NCBI GenBank assembly: GCA_903970445.1
Contig: CAJCIP010000121.1
Span: 1-35,496 of the forward strand
Direction of reading: 5' to 3'
Source: Verrucomicrobia bacterium Tous-C9LFEB
GTDB lineage: Bacteria; Acidobacteriota; Terriglobia; Terriglobales; Acidobacteriaceae
DNA length: 35,496 bases
Shown: one piece after another, positions 6,942-15,162 of the stretch
How the letters are laid out: each line of letters starts with the position of its first letter
How positions within the stretch are numbered: position 1 is the stretch's first letter
Made by a program: the position numbers and the translations under genes
Notes under the pieces: generated by a model
The model's input: the letters and a program-made list of their open reading frames with translations, nothing else
Told to the model about the DNA's origin: nothing
Database searches by the model: none

Positions 6942-8894
6942 ATGGGCAAGATCCGAGTCCTTTCCGACAAAGTCGCTAACCAGATCGCCGCAGGCGAGGT
7001 GGTGGAGCGTCCTGCGTCTGTTGTTAAGGAGCTGTTGGAAAATTCACTCGATGCTGCTGCAACGCGTATTCGTGTTGAAGTAGAAGGCGGGGGCCGCAAG
7101 CTCATTCGCATCGTCGACAATGGCCATGGCATGGGACGCGACGACGCGCTGCTGGCCTTCGAGCGCCACGCTACCTCGAAGCTGCGTACCTCGGATGATC
7201 TTCTCTCGATTGCAACGCTCGGTTTCCGCGGAGAGGCACTCCCTTCTATTGCTTCTGTCGCGCGTGTGAGCCTGCAGACACGTCTTGCGGAAGATGAAGC
7301 AGGAACGGAATTGGAAATCGCCGGGGGCAGTCTGCTTCGCGTTGAAGATGCAGGACTGCCGGCGGGCACGACGATCGCTGTCCGCGACCTTTTTTTCAAT
7401 ACTCCCGCACGGCGCAAGTTTTTGCGCAGTGAGCAGACGGAGCTTGGCCATGTCGCTGCGCTGGTGACGCACTATGCACTGGCGCATCCCGGCAAACACT
7501 TCGAGCTGCACTCAGCGACGCAGGCACTGCTTACCGCGCCCGCGGTCGCGAATGCAGGGGAACGGCTGTATCAAATTTTCGGTCGCGAGACGTTCGAGAG
7601 TCTGATACCGATTACCGCTGAGATTGACTTTGCACGGGCGGGGCTGCCGGAGCCGCCGCCGTGGCAACGCGGTGAGGATTACGAAGCGCCGGAACCGGGT
7701 TTCGTCCGCATAACAGGCTTTGTTTCGAAGCCAGAGTTGCAGAAGCTGAATCGCAATTCCATCTACGTCTTCGTGAATGGCCGCCTGATTCGCGACCGAC
7801 TTGTGCTGCACGCGTTCACGGAGGCATACCGGAACATCATTCCGCCGACATCGTTCCCGGTGGTGCTGCTGTTCCTGGAGATCCCGCCGCAGGAAGTCGA
7901 TGTGAACGTGCATCCGGCGAAGACGGAAGTGCGCTTTCGTCAGAGCGCGTTCCTGCATGACTTCATCCGCGACTCGGTACGCACAGCGCTGATGAAGGCG
8001 CGTCCAGCGGCCAGCTTCTTCTCCGCGCTGAACACATCTGCGAACGCATCCGCTTCGCTTACCGTGGACGTCAGCCCACTTCCCGGTGTCGACCAGCCGG
8101 TCTTCGAGCCACGCAGCATTGTGGCGGAGAGCGAAGCCTTGATCGATCCGAAAGATACCGCGGCCTTCGAACTGCGCGGGCCCATTGTGCCACCGTCGCC
8201 GGGACGACTCGGCTTTGAGGGCAGTGGAATCGCAGTTGGTTATGACGAACCTGGCGCTACTTCGGATGACGCTGGTGCGCTCCCGGAAGCAGCGGAGCAG
8301 CCGACCCTCAACTCGTTGGCTACGTTGAAGCCGCTTGGCCAACTGCGGAATTCATTTATTCTCGCGACGAACGAAGAAGGTCTATGGATCGTCGACCAGC
8401 ATGTAGCGCACGAGCGTGTGCTGTTTGAGAAGATTCTTCGGGAGCGAAAAGTGGAGCGGGTGCAGCGGCAGCGACTGCTGATGCCCGTGCTGATAGAGCT
8501 GCTGCCCGAGCAGATGGTCACCTTCGCAGCGATTGCGGAAGAGCTGGATCGCAACGGCTTTGAGGCAGAACCGTTTGGGCCGCGCACACTTGCGGTGAAA
8601 GCGACACCGGTTGGCTTAGAGGGACGCGAGTTAGAGCGCATGCTCGAAGAGGTGCTGGCCGTGACCCAGCGCGAGCAGCAGGCGGAGAACGAGGAGTCGC
8701 GGCGCACACGCATTGCGGCCTCCATCGCTTGCCATGCGGCGATCAAGATCAATATGCCGCTGGAGCCTTCCAAGATCGACTGGTTATTGTCTGAGTTAGG
8801 TAAAACAGACCATCCTACCAGCTGCCCCCATGGCCGGCCGATTGCATTGCGGTATTCTCTAAAAGACATCCAAAAGGCGTTCCAGCGCATTTAG
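6942..8894 (+). CDS. mutL: DNA mismatch repair protein MutL
   Basis: A GHKL-ATPase and latent endonuclease that couples MutS mismatch recognition to strand removal. The 650 residues begin MGKIRVLSDKVANQIAAGEV. ATPase motifs are ELLENSLDA (30-38), DNGHGM (59-64) and GFRGEALPSIASVA (94-107). NVHPAKTEVRF (322-332) ends the N-terminal half. A low-complexity linker spans about 360-455. The C-terminal domain has the metal-endonuclease motif as DQHVAHERVLFE (485-496), CHAAIK and CPHGRP (628-633). The fourth motif residue is Val where the usual motif DQHA has Ala; the acidic and His ligands are kept, so nicking activity is expected. The ATG has no Shine-Dalgarno, only a pyrimidine-rich tract after the heptad array. 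Confidence 0.97.
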   Translation: MGKIRVLSDKVANQIAAGEVVERPASVVKELLENSLDAAATRIRVEVEGGGRKLIRIVDNGHGMGRDDALLAFERHATSKLRTSDDLLSIATLGFRGEALPSIASVARVSLQTRLAEDEAGTELEIAGGSLLRVEDAGLPAGTTIAVRDLFFNTPARRKFLRSEQTELGHVAALVTHYALAHPGKHFELHSATQALLTAPAVANAGERLYQIFGRETFESLIPITAEIDFARAGLPEPPPWQRGEDYEAPEPGFVRITGFVSKPELQKLNRNSIYVFVNGRLIRDRLVLHAFTEAYRNIIPPTSFPVVLLFLEIPPQEVDVNVHPAKTEVRFRQSAFLHDFIRDSVRTALMKARPAASFFSALNTSANASASLTVDVSPLPGVDQPVFEPRSIVAESEALIDPKDTAAFELRGPIVPPSPGRLGFEGSGIAVGYDEPGATSDDAGALPEAAEQPTLNSLATLKPLGQLRNSFILATNEEGLWIVDQHVAHERVLFEKILRERKVERVQRQRLLMPVLIELLPEQMVTFAAIAEELDRNGFEAEPFGPRTLAVKATPVGLEGRELERMLEEVLAVTQREQQAENEESRRTRIAASIACHAAIKINMPLEPSKIDWLLSELGKTDHPTSCPHGRPIALRYSLKDIQKAFQRI

Positions 8895-9023
8895 CGGCGC
8901 GCCTCATGCCTTCTGCCGCCGGGCAGTTGGATTAAGTCTTAGATTTCCAACGCGTTTGGCGCGGAGATCCGATGCACTGGCGATTGTCATGACGACGCCA
9001 CCGGCCCAAGAGAGGTTTCTGTT

Positions 9024-11306
9024 TTGAGTTCAACCCCGCAGTTCAATATTGCGCAGCTTCAGGCTGCACGCGCGACATCCTGGCACCAGTCGGGTGAACC
9101 GTTGCTTACGCTGGACGCCGTTCGCGAATGGGTCGCCAGCACTGGGCTCCTTCTGTTCGCGCCGCGCCTGCAGCAACTCGCTGCACCGGCGCCCTCGCTG
9201 GTGGAAGCAACGCTTGGCGCGTCGACCGAAGCGCCCACGGCAGCACAAACCGACGCGGCACGCTCATTCGTCGCAAGGCTGGTCTCCGAAGGCAATGCCG
9301 TTCCCCTGAACCTCCTGGGCGGCCCCGGAGAGACACCAGACTTCATCGTCTCGGCGCAGATGTTCAGCTTCGTTTTCACGCTGCGGGGTGACAAGCTTTG
9401 GAAGCAAGCTCCGGCTACTTCGGGCACCTTGAAGGTTACGCCGCTGGCGTTCGGCGCCTATGAACTGCTTGCTGATAAGGGCGCGATGAGCGCGTCTGAC
9501 CTGGCGGCAGAGCTCGGTCGCGAGATCACCGAAGCTGCTGTTCTACGTGCTCTCAACGAGCTGTGGATTCACATGCGTGCGATTCCGCTGCTGCAGCAAG
9601 GCAATGCGCCAACGCTGTGGGAGCTGACGTCCAAGCGATTCACCAAAGCCATCAAGGCTGGCGTAAATGCCGGTCAGCCGACGGCTCTGTCAGCGCTGGT
9701 ATCCCTGTATCTTTCTCAGGCGCTGCTAGCGACGGAAGACGAGATCGCAACGTTCCTGTCGCCACTGTCGGCGCGTTCGCGCATCAAGGACGTCGTGCAC
9801 GGGCTTTCGGCCGGACGGCAACTCGAGCCCGTCGTGCAGGAAGGCAAGGAGCTGCTGCACATTCCTGGTACGTTGCCTGTGTTCCCGGAGATCGAAGCGG
9901 CAGTGGGAGCGACCGAAGGCGTCGAAGGCGAAGCTGGAGAGGCTGCCGCACCCGTAGAAGAAGGCCGCATCAAGCGGTTTACCGGCAGCACAGAGCGAAG
10001 CTCGAGAGACTTCAAAGGAAAGCCCGCGAGCGGCTTTGAGCGCCGAGAGCGCAAGCCCTTTGGCGATCGCCCTGCGCGGCCCAGCAAGCCTTTTGGCGAG
10101 CGTACCGACCGCGAACGGCGACCGTTCCAGCGGGATGCTGCAAGTACATCGCCCAGCGCTGGTGCGGGTTTCACGCGTCCGTGGAATGAAGACCGCAAGC
10201 CGCGTGCGGAGCGCCCAGCTTCCGCAGAAGGCGGTGAGGCTCCGGCTAAGCGTACGTACGAGCGAAGCGCGAGGCCTGCGGCGGGCGGGTTTGCCAAGCG
10301 TGAGGGATTCACCAAGCGGCCGTCAACAGGCGAGCGTCGGGGTCCAGCGTCTGATCGCGGGGCAGTCAAGAAGAGTTTTGGAGACAAGCCACCGTTCCGC
10401 AAGGACCGTGGTGAAGGGTTCACGCCGCGCCCCAGGCCAGCCGGTGATGGCGAGCGCAGGCCCTATGTTCGCCGAGAGGAAGGCGCGTCTGGTTCCGAAG
10501 CAAGACCGCGTCGCAGCTTTGATCGGTCCTCAAACGGTGCTGGAGGCTTTGCTCCGAAGCGGCCGTATGTGCGTCGCGATGCGGCGGGCGGTGAGCGCCC
10601 AGCGTATGGCGGCAGCAACAGCAAGCCCCGCGAAGTTCCACCGAAGCGCACGTACGGCCGGCGCGATAACGATTCAGCTGGACGGCCGCCCCGTGACGGC
10701 GCCAAGCGTCCGTATGTGCGGCGCGACGATTCCGCAGGGGAGCGTCCCTCGCGACCCTCGTTCGGAGCGAAGAGACCATATACGCCTCGCGGCGAGGGAG
10801 CCGGCGACAGACCGGCGCGGCCCTCTTTCGGCGCAAAGAGACCGTATACGCCACGCGGGGAAGGTGCCGGCGATCGTCCCGCACGTCCGTCCTTCGGAGC
10901 GAAGAGGCCGTACACGCCACGCGGCGAGGGTTCGGGTGATAGACCTGCTCGGCCGTCATTCGGAGCCAAGCGGCCCTATGTTCGCCGCGAAGCAGCCGAC
11001 GGCGACCGGCCAGCGAGACCTGACTTTGGCGCACGTGGGCCAGCACGCGAGCGACCGGCGGGCGACAGGCCAGCAAGACCGTTCCGAAGCGGACCAAGCG
11101 ATGGTGCGAAACCGCGTTCGTTTGCTCCTCGTGGAGACAGACCCTCGGGTCCGCCCCGCGGTAGGCCCTCCGGTGGTTCATTCGGCAGGCGCGAAGGCAC
11201 AGGTTCAGGTGGTAAAGTTCCGTTCGGCGGCAGACCGGGATTCGGCAAGCGCCCCGTTGGTGGGAGCGACAGGCCGAAACCGCGCAGGCCTAAGCCCGAG
11301 GCATAG
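9024..11306 (+). CDS. Winged-helix-like protein with long Arg/Gly/Pro-rich repeat tail
   Basis: A 760-residue protein of unrecognised family. Residues 1 to about 300 are ordered; segments such as YELLADKGAMSASDLAAELG...AAVLRALNELW and ATEDEIATFLSPLSARSRIKDVVHGLSAGRQLEPV look like successive winged helices, vaguely like AlkZ/YcaQ glycosylase relatives (inference). An acidic stretch (EGVEGEAGEAA) leads into about 440 residues rich in Arg, Gly, Pro, Lys and Phe/Tyr (RPYVRR, KRPYTPRGEG), like RGG-type RNA-binding tails. The tail contains 22-residue tandem repeats. The start is TTG with AGAGAGG eight bases upstream. cmk begins two bases after the stop, so the two genes are coupled. DNA or RNA binding is likely. 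The large frame in +2 over the tail is a composition shadow. Confidence 0.75.
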   Translation: MSSTPQFNIAQLQAARATSWHQSGEPLLTLDAVREWVASTGLLLFAPRLQQLAAPAPSLVEATLGASTEAPTAAQTDAARSFVARLVSEGNAVPLNLLGGPGETPDFIVSAQMFSFVFTLRGDKLWKQAPATSGTLKVTPLAFGAYELLADKGAMSASDLAAELGREITEAAVLRALNELWIHMRAIPLLQQGNAPTLWELTSKRFTKAIKAGVNAGQPTALSALVSLYLSQALLATEDEIATFLSPLSARSRIKDVVHGLSAGRQLEPVVQEGKELLHIPGTLPVFPEIEAAVGATEGVEGEAGEAAAPVEEGRIKRFTGSTERSSRDFKGKPASGFERRERKPFGDRPARPSKPFGERTDRERRPFQRDAASTSPSAGAGFTRPWNEDRKPRAERPASAEGGEAPAKRTYERSARPAAGGFAKREGFTKRPSTGERRGPASDRGAVKKSFGDKPPFRKDRGEGFTPRPRPAGDGERRPYVRREEGASGSEARPRRSFDRSSNGAGGFAPKRPYVRRDAAGGERPAYGGSNSKPREVPPKRTYGRRDNDSAGRPPRDGAKRPYVRRDDSAGERPSRPSFGAKRPYTPRGEGAGDRPARPSFGAKRPYTPRGEGAGDRPARPSFGAKRPYTPRGEGSGDRPARPSFGAKRPYVRREAADGDRPARPDFGARGPARERPAGDRPARPFRSGPSDGAKPRSFAPRGDRPSGPPRGRPSGGSFGRREGTGSGGKVPFGGRPGFGKRPVGGSDRPKPRRPKPEA
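10755..10991 (+). repeat. 66-base tandem repeat encoding a 22-residue unit
   Basis: Three full units (10755-10820, 10821-10886, 10887-10952) and a degenerate fourth encode PSFGAKRPYTPRGEG followed by AGDRPAR or SGDRPAR. The units differ mostly at third codon positions (for example TTCGGAGCGAAG against TTCGGCGCAAAG), so the protein sequence is being kept while the DNA drifts. Weaker copies (KRPYVRR) extend on both sides. Confidence 0.9.
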
Positions 11307-11308
11307 CG

Positions 11309-12022
11309 ATGAGCGAAACTACGACCGGCACGGCGAAGCGTTTGCCGATCATTGCCATTGATGGTCCCGCCGGCGCCGGCAAAAGCACCATGGCGGCGCA
11401 TCTTGCTCGACGGTTTGGGTTTCTCAATCTCGAAACAGGCGCGATGTATCGCGCGCTGGCATTGAAGGCAATCGAGAACGATCTTGACTTCGGTGATGAG
11501 CCGGCACTGATGGAGCTTGCCGCCTACACGCGGATCACGCTGCAGCCACAGTTCGAAGGCAATCGCGTTTTGCTGGACGGCGTGGATGTTTCGCGTCGTG
11601 TGCGGGACGAGGACGTTACCGCCGCCGCTTCACGGGTGTCGGTGCATCCGCAACTGCGCACGTGGATGGTGGATCAGCAGCGTGCACTGGGTAGTAAAGG
11701 CGGTGTCGTGATGGAAGGGCGGGACATCGGGACGGCTGTATTTCCTGATGCAGAGGTAAAGATCTTCCTCGACGCAGCGCCCGAAGTTCGCGGGAATCGG
11801 CGCTACCACCAGACTTCCCCGACGAAAGCTGTTACGGAAGAGTCCATCATTGCCGACCTGAAAGAGCGTGACAGCCGTGACCGGAACCGGGCCGAATCTC
11901 CGCTGAAAGCAGCTGAAGATGCGGTGATACTCGATTCAACCGCCATGACGTTGAATGAGGTACTTACCGCCGCCGAAGAAGTGGTCCGCGCGCACGTCCC
12001 TGAACCGCTGTTGCACAAGTAA
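11309..12022 (+). CDS. cmk: Cytidylate kinase
   Basis: Phosphorylates CMP and dCMP with ATP. The 237-residue product has the P-loop GPAGAGKST (19-27), NLETGAMYRAL (40-50) in the NMP-binding part, the CMP-contacting MEGRDIGTAVFP (135-146) and an Arg-rich lid (RDSRDRNRAESPL, around 188-200). Its ATG starts two bases after the stop of the winged-helix/RGG-like gene, which implies translational coupling. Here cmk is not followed by rpsA, its common partner elsewhere, but by a cold-shock gene. The stop codon lies in the loop of a perfect hairpin. Confidence 0.96.
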   Translation: MSETTTGTAKRLPIIAIDGPAGAGKSTMAAHLARRFGFLNLETGAMYRALALKAIENDLDFGDEPALMELAAYTRITLQPQFEGNRVLLDGVDVSRRVRDEDVTAAASRVSVHPQLRTWMVDQQRALGSKGGVVMEGRDIGTAVFPDAEVKIFLDAAPEVRGNRRYHQTSPTKAVTEESIIADLKERDSRDRNRAESPLKAAEDAVILDSTAMTLNEVLTAAEEVVRAHVPEPLLHK

Positions 12023-12032
12023 TAGTGCAACA
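12009..12032 (+). terminator. Hairpin enclosing the cmk stop codon
   Basis: TGTTGCAC (12009-12016) and GTGCAACA (12025-12032) form a perfect 8-bp stem with an 8-base loop that contains the TAA stop (12020-12022). No U-tract follows directly, so it may be a weak terminator, a processing site or chance. Confidence 0.4.
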
Positions 12033-12187
12033 TTAGGAAGGTGCGATTTTCTGGATGTTTTTTTATGCCTCCGTGCTAACATTTGCACATCGTTTGAAAC
12101 AGATTGGTTTTCTGCAAGGTTTCACCACCAGCCGAACCCCGTTTGGATTCAGCGTCAGAGTCAATCACATCAAGGATTTCGCCAGAC
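12023..12187 (+). promoter_or_regulatory. Leader region of the cold-shock gene
   Basis: These 165 bases hold no gene. They should contain the csp promoter and an untranslated leader. CCGAAC-CCC-GTTTGG (around 12133-12147) can form a small stem, and AAGGA lies 11 bases before the csp ATG, a long spacing. Structured leaders are common in cold-shock genes, but I cannot identify a specific cold box. Confidence 0.35.
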
Positions 12188-12388
12188 ATGGAACAGGGAA
12201 CAGTAAAGTGGTTTAACGACGCCAAGGGTTTCGGCTTTATCAGCCGGCAGAACGGTGAGGATGTCTTCGTGCATTACTCAGCGATCAATAGCAACGGGTT
12301 CAAGAGCCTTCAGGAAGGTCAGGCCGTTCAGTTCAATGTTGTTAAGGGACCGAAGGGTTGGCAGGCTTCTGACGTACAGCCGCTGTAG
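12188..12388 (+). CDS. Cold-shock protein (CspA family)
   Basis: A 66-residue OB-fold nucleic-acid chaperone that melts RNA structure. It starts [21 protein letters not shown]1 is KGFGFI (13-18) and RNP2 is VFVHY (26-30), with the surface aromatics in place. Trp59 near the end is an extra aromatic ([11 protein letters not shown]). The frame is open 28 codons upstream, but ATG 12188 gives the exact family N-terminus. A strong hairpin follows the stop at 12423-12452. The paralogue name cannot be set from sequence alone. Confidence 0.95.
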   Translation: MEQGTVKWFNDAKGFGFISRQNGEDVFVHYSAINSNGFKSLQEGQAVQFNVVKGPKGWQASDVQPL

Positions 12389-12422
12389 GGCAATGTTCGT
12401 CCGGCTGAAAGTGTGAATTCTT

Positions 12423-12452
12423 GAAGAGGGGCGGCCATGGCTGCCCCTCTTC
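12423..12452. terminator. Intrinsic terminator between convergent genes
   Basis: GAAGAGGGGC (12423-12432) pairs perfectly with GCCCCTCTTC (12443-12452) around a short GGCCATGGCT loop. It is followed on plus by TGTCT, a weak T-tract. It lies between the csp gene (+) and the end of the secreted-protein gene (-) and could serve both. Confidence 0.75.
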
Positions 12453-12455
12453 TGT

Positions 12456-13406
12456 CTACCGATGCGGTTGTTGACTTGGCGGCTGAGCAGGCTGCGGCGA
12501 AGCTGTTTGTTCCGGTAGCGGATTGCCATTTTCGTCGAGCACATGAGACGCCGGCTGGATCGTCACGTCGGTGCGGAACTTGCGGTAGTTTGAAATCGTC
12601 GCATGCAGACTTCCGTTGATGCTCTTGAAGAGGAGCACGCGTGCGCTTCCCTGCCCTGCAAATGACGCGGGTAGCCACGCATCATCGTTCACTTTAGCGG
12701 CTTGGAACTCGAAGCTGAAGCCCTTGTGAATGCTCACGACCAGACCGCCAGCAATTTTGAAATCGTTCAGGAAGTGGCCTTGTCCACGCACCAGCACGCG
12801 ATCTGCTTCGTCCACCCAGACCGTGCCGACGAGGTCGCGAATGACTCCTTCGGCCGGCCCATGGGTCTTCGCTTCCGGATTGCCGGCGTAGTCCATCACG
12901 ATGGTAGGGCGCCCGGCCAGCAGATCGCGGCGTGGGTTGGTGAACGTTCCAAGTTCCAGAACGCGCGATGCCGGGATGAGCACATCGCCGCGGCTGTTCA
13001 CGTCCTCGCCCTTTCCTTCGTTCTTCTCACGTCGCTCACGTGCCTTCGCCACTTCCTTATCAATCCGCTCATCTTCTTTGCGAACTTCATCCGGCGTGAG
13101 CGGCTTGCCGCCGCGCGCGACGACGCGATTAACGCGCACGCCATCGATCGTCAGGCTTTCGGAATCCGCGGAGCTCGTCTTCTTGACTCTCCCGTTGCCG
13201 TCAAATTCCTGCTGGTCCTCGTGAATGTGGTAGGTGTAGTCCCGAGCCTTGGCTTCTACCGACTTCTCGTTGCGATCAAGGTCCAGCAACAGCTCACGTA
13301 AGCTCGGAAGCGGCCGATCATCACTGTGCGAGGAGCTGGATGGTGCGCTTTGCGCGAGCACGCTCGTGCAGGAGAAAGCCAGAAACAGAGCTGTGAGAAC
13401 GCGCAT
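12456..13406 (-). CDS. Secreted protein of unknown function
   Basis: A 316-residue product with a clear signal peptide (MRVLTALFLAFSCTSVLAQ, cleavage after about 19), a charged helical segment (about 75-145, KEDERIDKEVAKARERREKN), a beta-rich C-terminal half (GTVWVDEADRVLVRGQGHFL, SARVLLFKSINGSLHATISN) and a Pro/Gln-rich tail. The beta pattern is reminiscent of the outer-membrane lipoprotein-sorting (LolA/LppX-like) fold, but this is inference only. The frame extends 119 codons further upstream through the MFS gene. I start at ATG 13406 because of the signal peptide, with GGA eight bases before it. It is divergent from the MFS gene with 76 bases between starts. Confidence 0.7.
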   Translation of the reverse strand: MRVLTALFLAFSCTSVLAQSAPSSSSHSDDRPLPSLRELLLDLDRNEKSVEAKARDYTYHIHEDQQEFDGNGRVKKTSSADSESLTIDGVRVNRVVARGGKPLTPDEVRKEDERIDKEVAKARERREKNEGKGEDVNSRGDVLIPASRVLELGTFTNPRRDLLAGRPTIVMDYAGNPEAKTHGPAEGVIRDLVGTVWVDEADRVLVRGQGHFLNDFKIAGGLVVSIHKGFSFEFQAAKVNDDAWLPASFAGQGSARVLLFKSINGSLHATISNYRKFRTDVTIQPASHVLDENGNPLPEQTASPQPAQPPSQQPHR

Positions 13407-13482
13407 CTGTTCCGAATATACGTTTTCGCTCGACGCTCGACCACGTGCGAAAGGCTTGTGGCGCTGTAGCATCCTAGGCAGA

Positions 13483-15162
13483 GTGGGACAAACAGCGCAC
13501 ATCGATTCGACTGACCTCGGCGCACCCGGGCCACCACCGAATCCGCAAACACAGAGCGCTTTTGTTCCTCTGCGAAATCCGCTATTTCGCGACCGCTGGA
13601 TAGCGAGCACCGTTTCCAACATCGGCACGTGGATGCAGGACACAGCCGGCACATGGCTGATGACGGTGCTGACCACTTCGCCGCTGCTGATCGCGCTGAT
13701 GCAGACCGCCGCTAGCTTGCCCGTCCTCTTCCTTGGGCTGCTCGCGGGAGCGACCGCTGACATTTATGAGCGCCGACGGCTGCTTATCTTCTGGCAGACG
13801 TGGATGCTGGGCGCCGTTGCAATCCTGGCAGTGCTTACGTTTGCCGGCGCTGTATCGCCAGTGACCTTGCTCTTCTTTACAGCGATGCTGAACGTCGGCT
13901 CGGCGATGAACAATCCGGCATGGCAGGCGATCGTGCCAGAGCTTGTGCCACGGGAGGAGATCCCGGCAGCCGTCACCCTGAACGGCGTCAGCAACAACAT
14001 CGCCCGCGCTGTCGGTCCAGCGCTTGGTGGCCTGCTCGTTTCGGGCTTTGCGAGCGCGCATAGAGGCGCTGGATGGACTTTCGCGTTGAACTCAGTTTCG
14101 TTCGTTGCGGTGATCTGGGTGCTGTGGCGATGGAAGCGAACGCCGATCTACAAGAGCGCGTTGCCGGCAGAACGCATTGCTGGATCGGTTCGTTCGGGAA
14201 TTCGTTTCCTACGGTATGCGCCCACGGTCCAGGGTCCCTTCGTTCGAGCTTTCATCTTCACATTCTTTGTCAGCGCCATGTGGTCGTTGCTTGCAGTTGT
14301 TGCAAAGCGCGACCTGCATCAGGGCGCCATCGGTTACGGCATTCTGACATCGTCCATTGGCATTGGCGCGATTCTCGGAGCGACCATGCTGGCGCGATTG
14401 CGGAGAAGGTTTGACGCGGACACGATGCTGTTCGGAACAAGTGTTTACTACATCGCGACGATGGCGGTGCTGGGTCTTCTTCATTCACCGTGGGCTGTCA
14501 TTCCAACGTTGATCGGTGCGGGCTTTTGCTGGACGGCGACGATGGCGACACTGAACGTCAGCGTGCAGCTTTCCGTGCCGGCCTGGGTGTACGCTCGTGC
14601 GCTCGGCATGTACCTGATGACGTTCCAAGGCGGACTCGCGCTGGGCAGCGTGACGTGGGGCTTCATTGCGGAGCGCAGTTCGGTGCGCGTCGCGATGCTG
14701 AGCTCAGGATTCGGATTGCTTGTTTCGCTTCCTTTCACGCGACGGTTCCACATCATGAAAGGCGCGCTGCCGGATTTGTCTCCCTACCAGTGGAAGCGCG
14801 CGCTGCCGAACCTTGCAGAGACACCTGACCCTGATGATGGCCCCGTGCGCATCTCCGTGGAATATTGCATTCCGGTGGAGTTGTACCCGGAGTTCTCACA
14901 TGTGGTTCGCGACCTGGAAGGCGTGCGGCTTCGTGGCGGCGCGGTACGTTGGGGCATCTACAGAGATGCAGCGAACGCGGAGCACCTGAACGAGACCTTC
15001 ATCATGGAGAGCTGGCTTGATTACCTGCGCTGGCGAGAGCGAATGACTGCGGCCGACCAAGCCATCCGCGAACATGTGTACGCCTTGCACCGCGGCTCAA
15101 CTCCGCCAAAGGTGACGCATCAGATTTGGGCCCGTGAAGTTCCCACTGACAAGGCCAGTTAG
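13483..15162 (+). CDS. MFS exporter, EntS-like (MFS_3), with C-terminal soluble domain
   Basis: About 559 residues. The N-terminal motif NPLFRDRWIASTVSNIGTWMQ and the repeated helices up to about residue 430 (GLLAGATADIYERRRLL is the loop 2-3 motif; MNNPAWQAIVPELVPR and ALNGVSNNIARAVGPALGG are typical) place it in the major facilitator group with enterobactin exporter EntS. The last 110 residues form a soluble domain (ISVEYCIPVELYPEFSHV ... ESWLDYLRWRERMTAAD) of ferredoxin-like character that is common in this subfamily. The natural substrate is unknown. I chose GTG 13483 with AGG close upstream. The open frame runs back to 13249, but that part overlaps the divergent gene. Its TAG overlaps the TAA of the convergent EAL gene by four bases. 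Confidence 0.85.
   Translation: MGQTAHIDSTDLGAPGPPPNPQTQSAFVPLRNPLFRDRWIASTVSNIGTWMQDTAGTWLMTVLTTSPLLIALMQTAASLPVLFLGLLAGATADIYERRRLLIFWQTWMLGAVAILAVLTFAGAVSPVTLLFFTAMLNVGSAMNNPAWQAIVPELVPREEIPAAVTLNGVSNNIARAVGPALGGLLVSGFASAHRGAGWTFALNSVSFVAVIWVLWRWKRTPIYKSALPAERIAGSVRSGIRFLRYAPTVQGPFVRAFIFTFFVSAMWSLLAVVAKRDLHQGAIGYGILTSSIGIGAILGATMLARLRRRFDADTMLFGTSVYYIATMAVLGLLHSPWAVIPTLIGAGFCWTATMATLNVSVQLSVPAWVYARALGMYLMTFQGGLALGSVTWGFIAERSSVRVAMLSSGFGLLVSLPFTRRFHIMKGALPDLSPYQWKRALPNLAETPDPDDGPVRISVEYCIPVELYPEFSHVVRDLEGVRLRGGAVRWGIYRDAANAEHLNETFIMESWLDYLRWRERMTAADQAIREHVYALHRGSTPPKVTHQIWAREVPTDKAS

Noticed and set aside
10036..11361. A 441-codon open frame in +2 over the RGG-like tail, running into cmk
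   Set aside because: It is a by-product of the GC-rich, Arg/Gly repeat codons; its product is low complexity, has no Shine-Dalgarno and overlaps two real genes.
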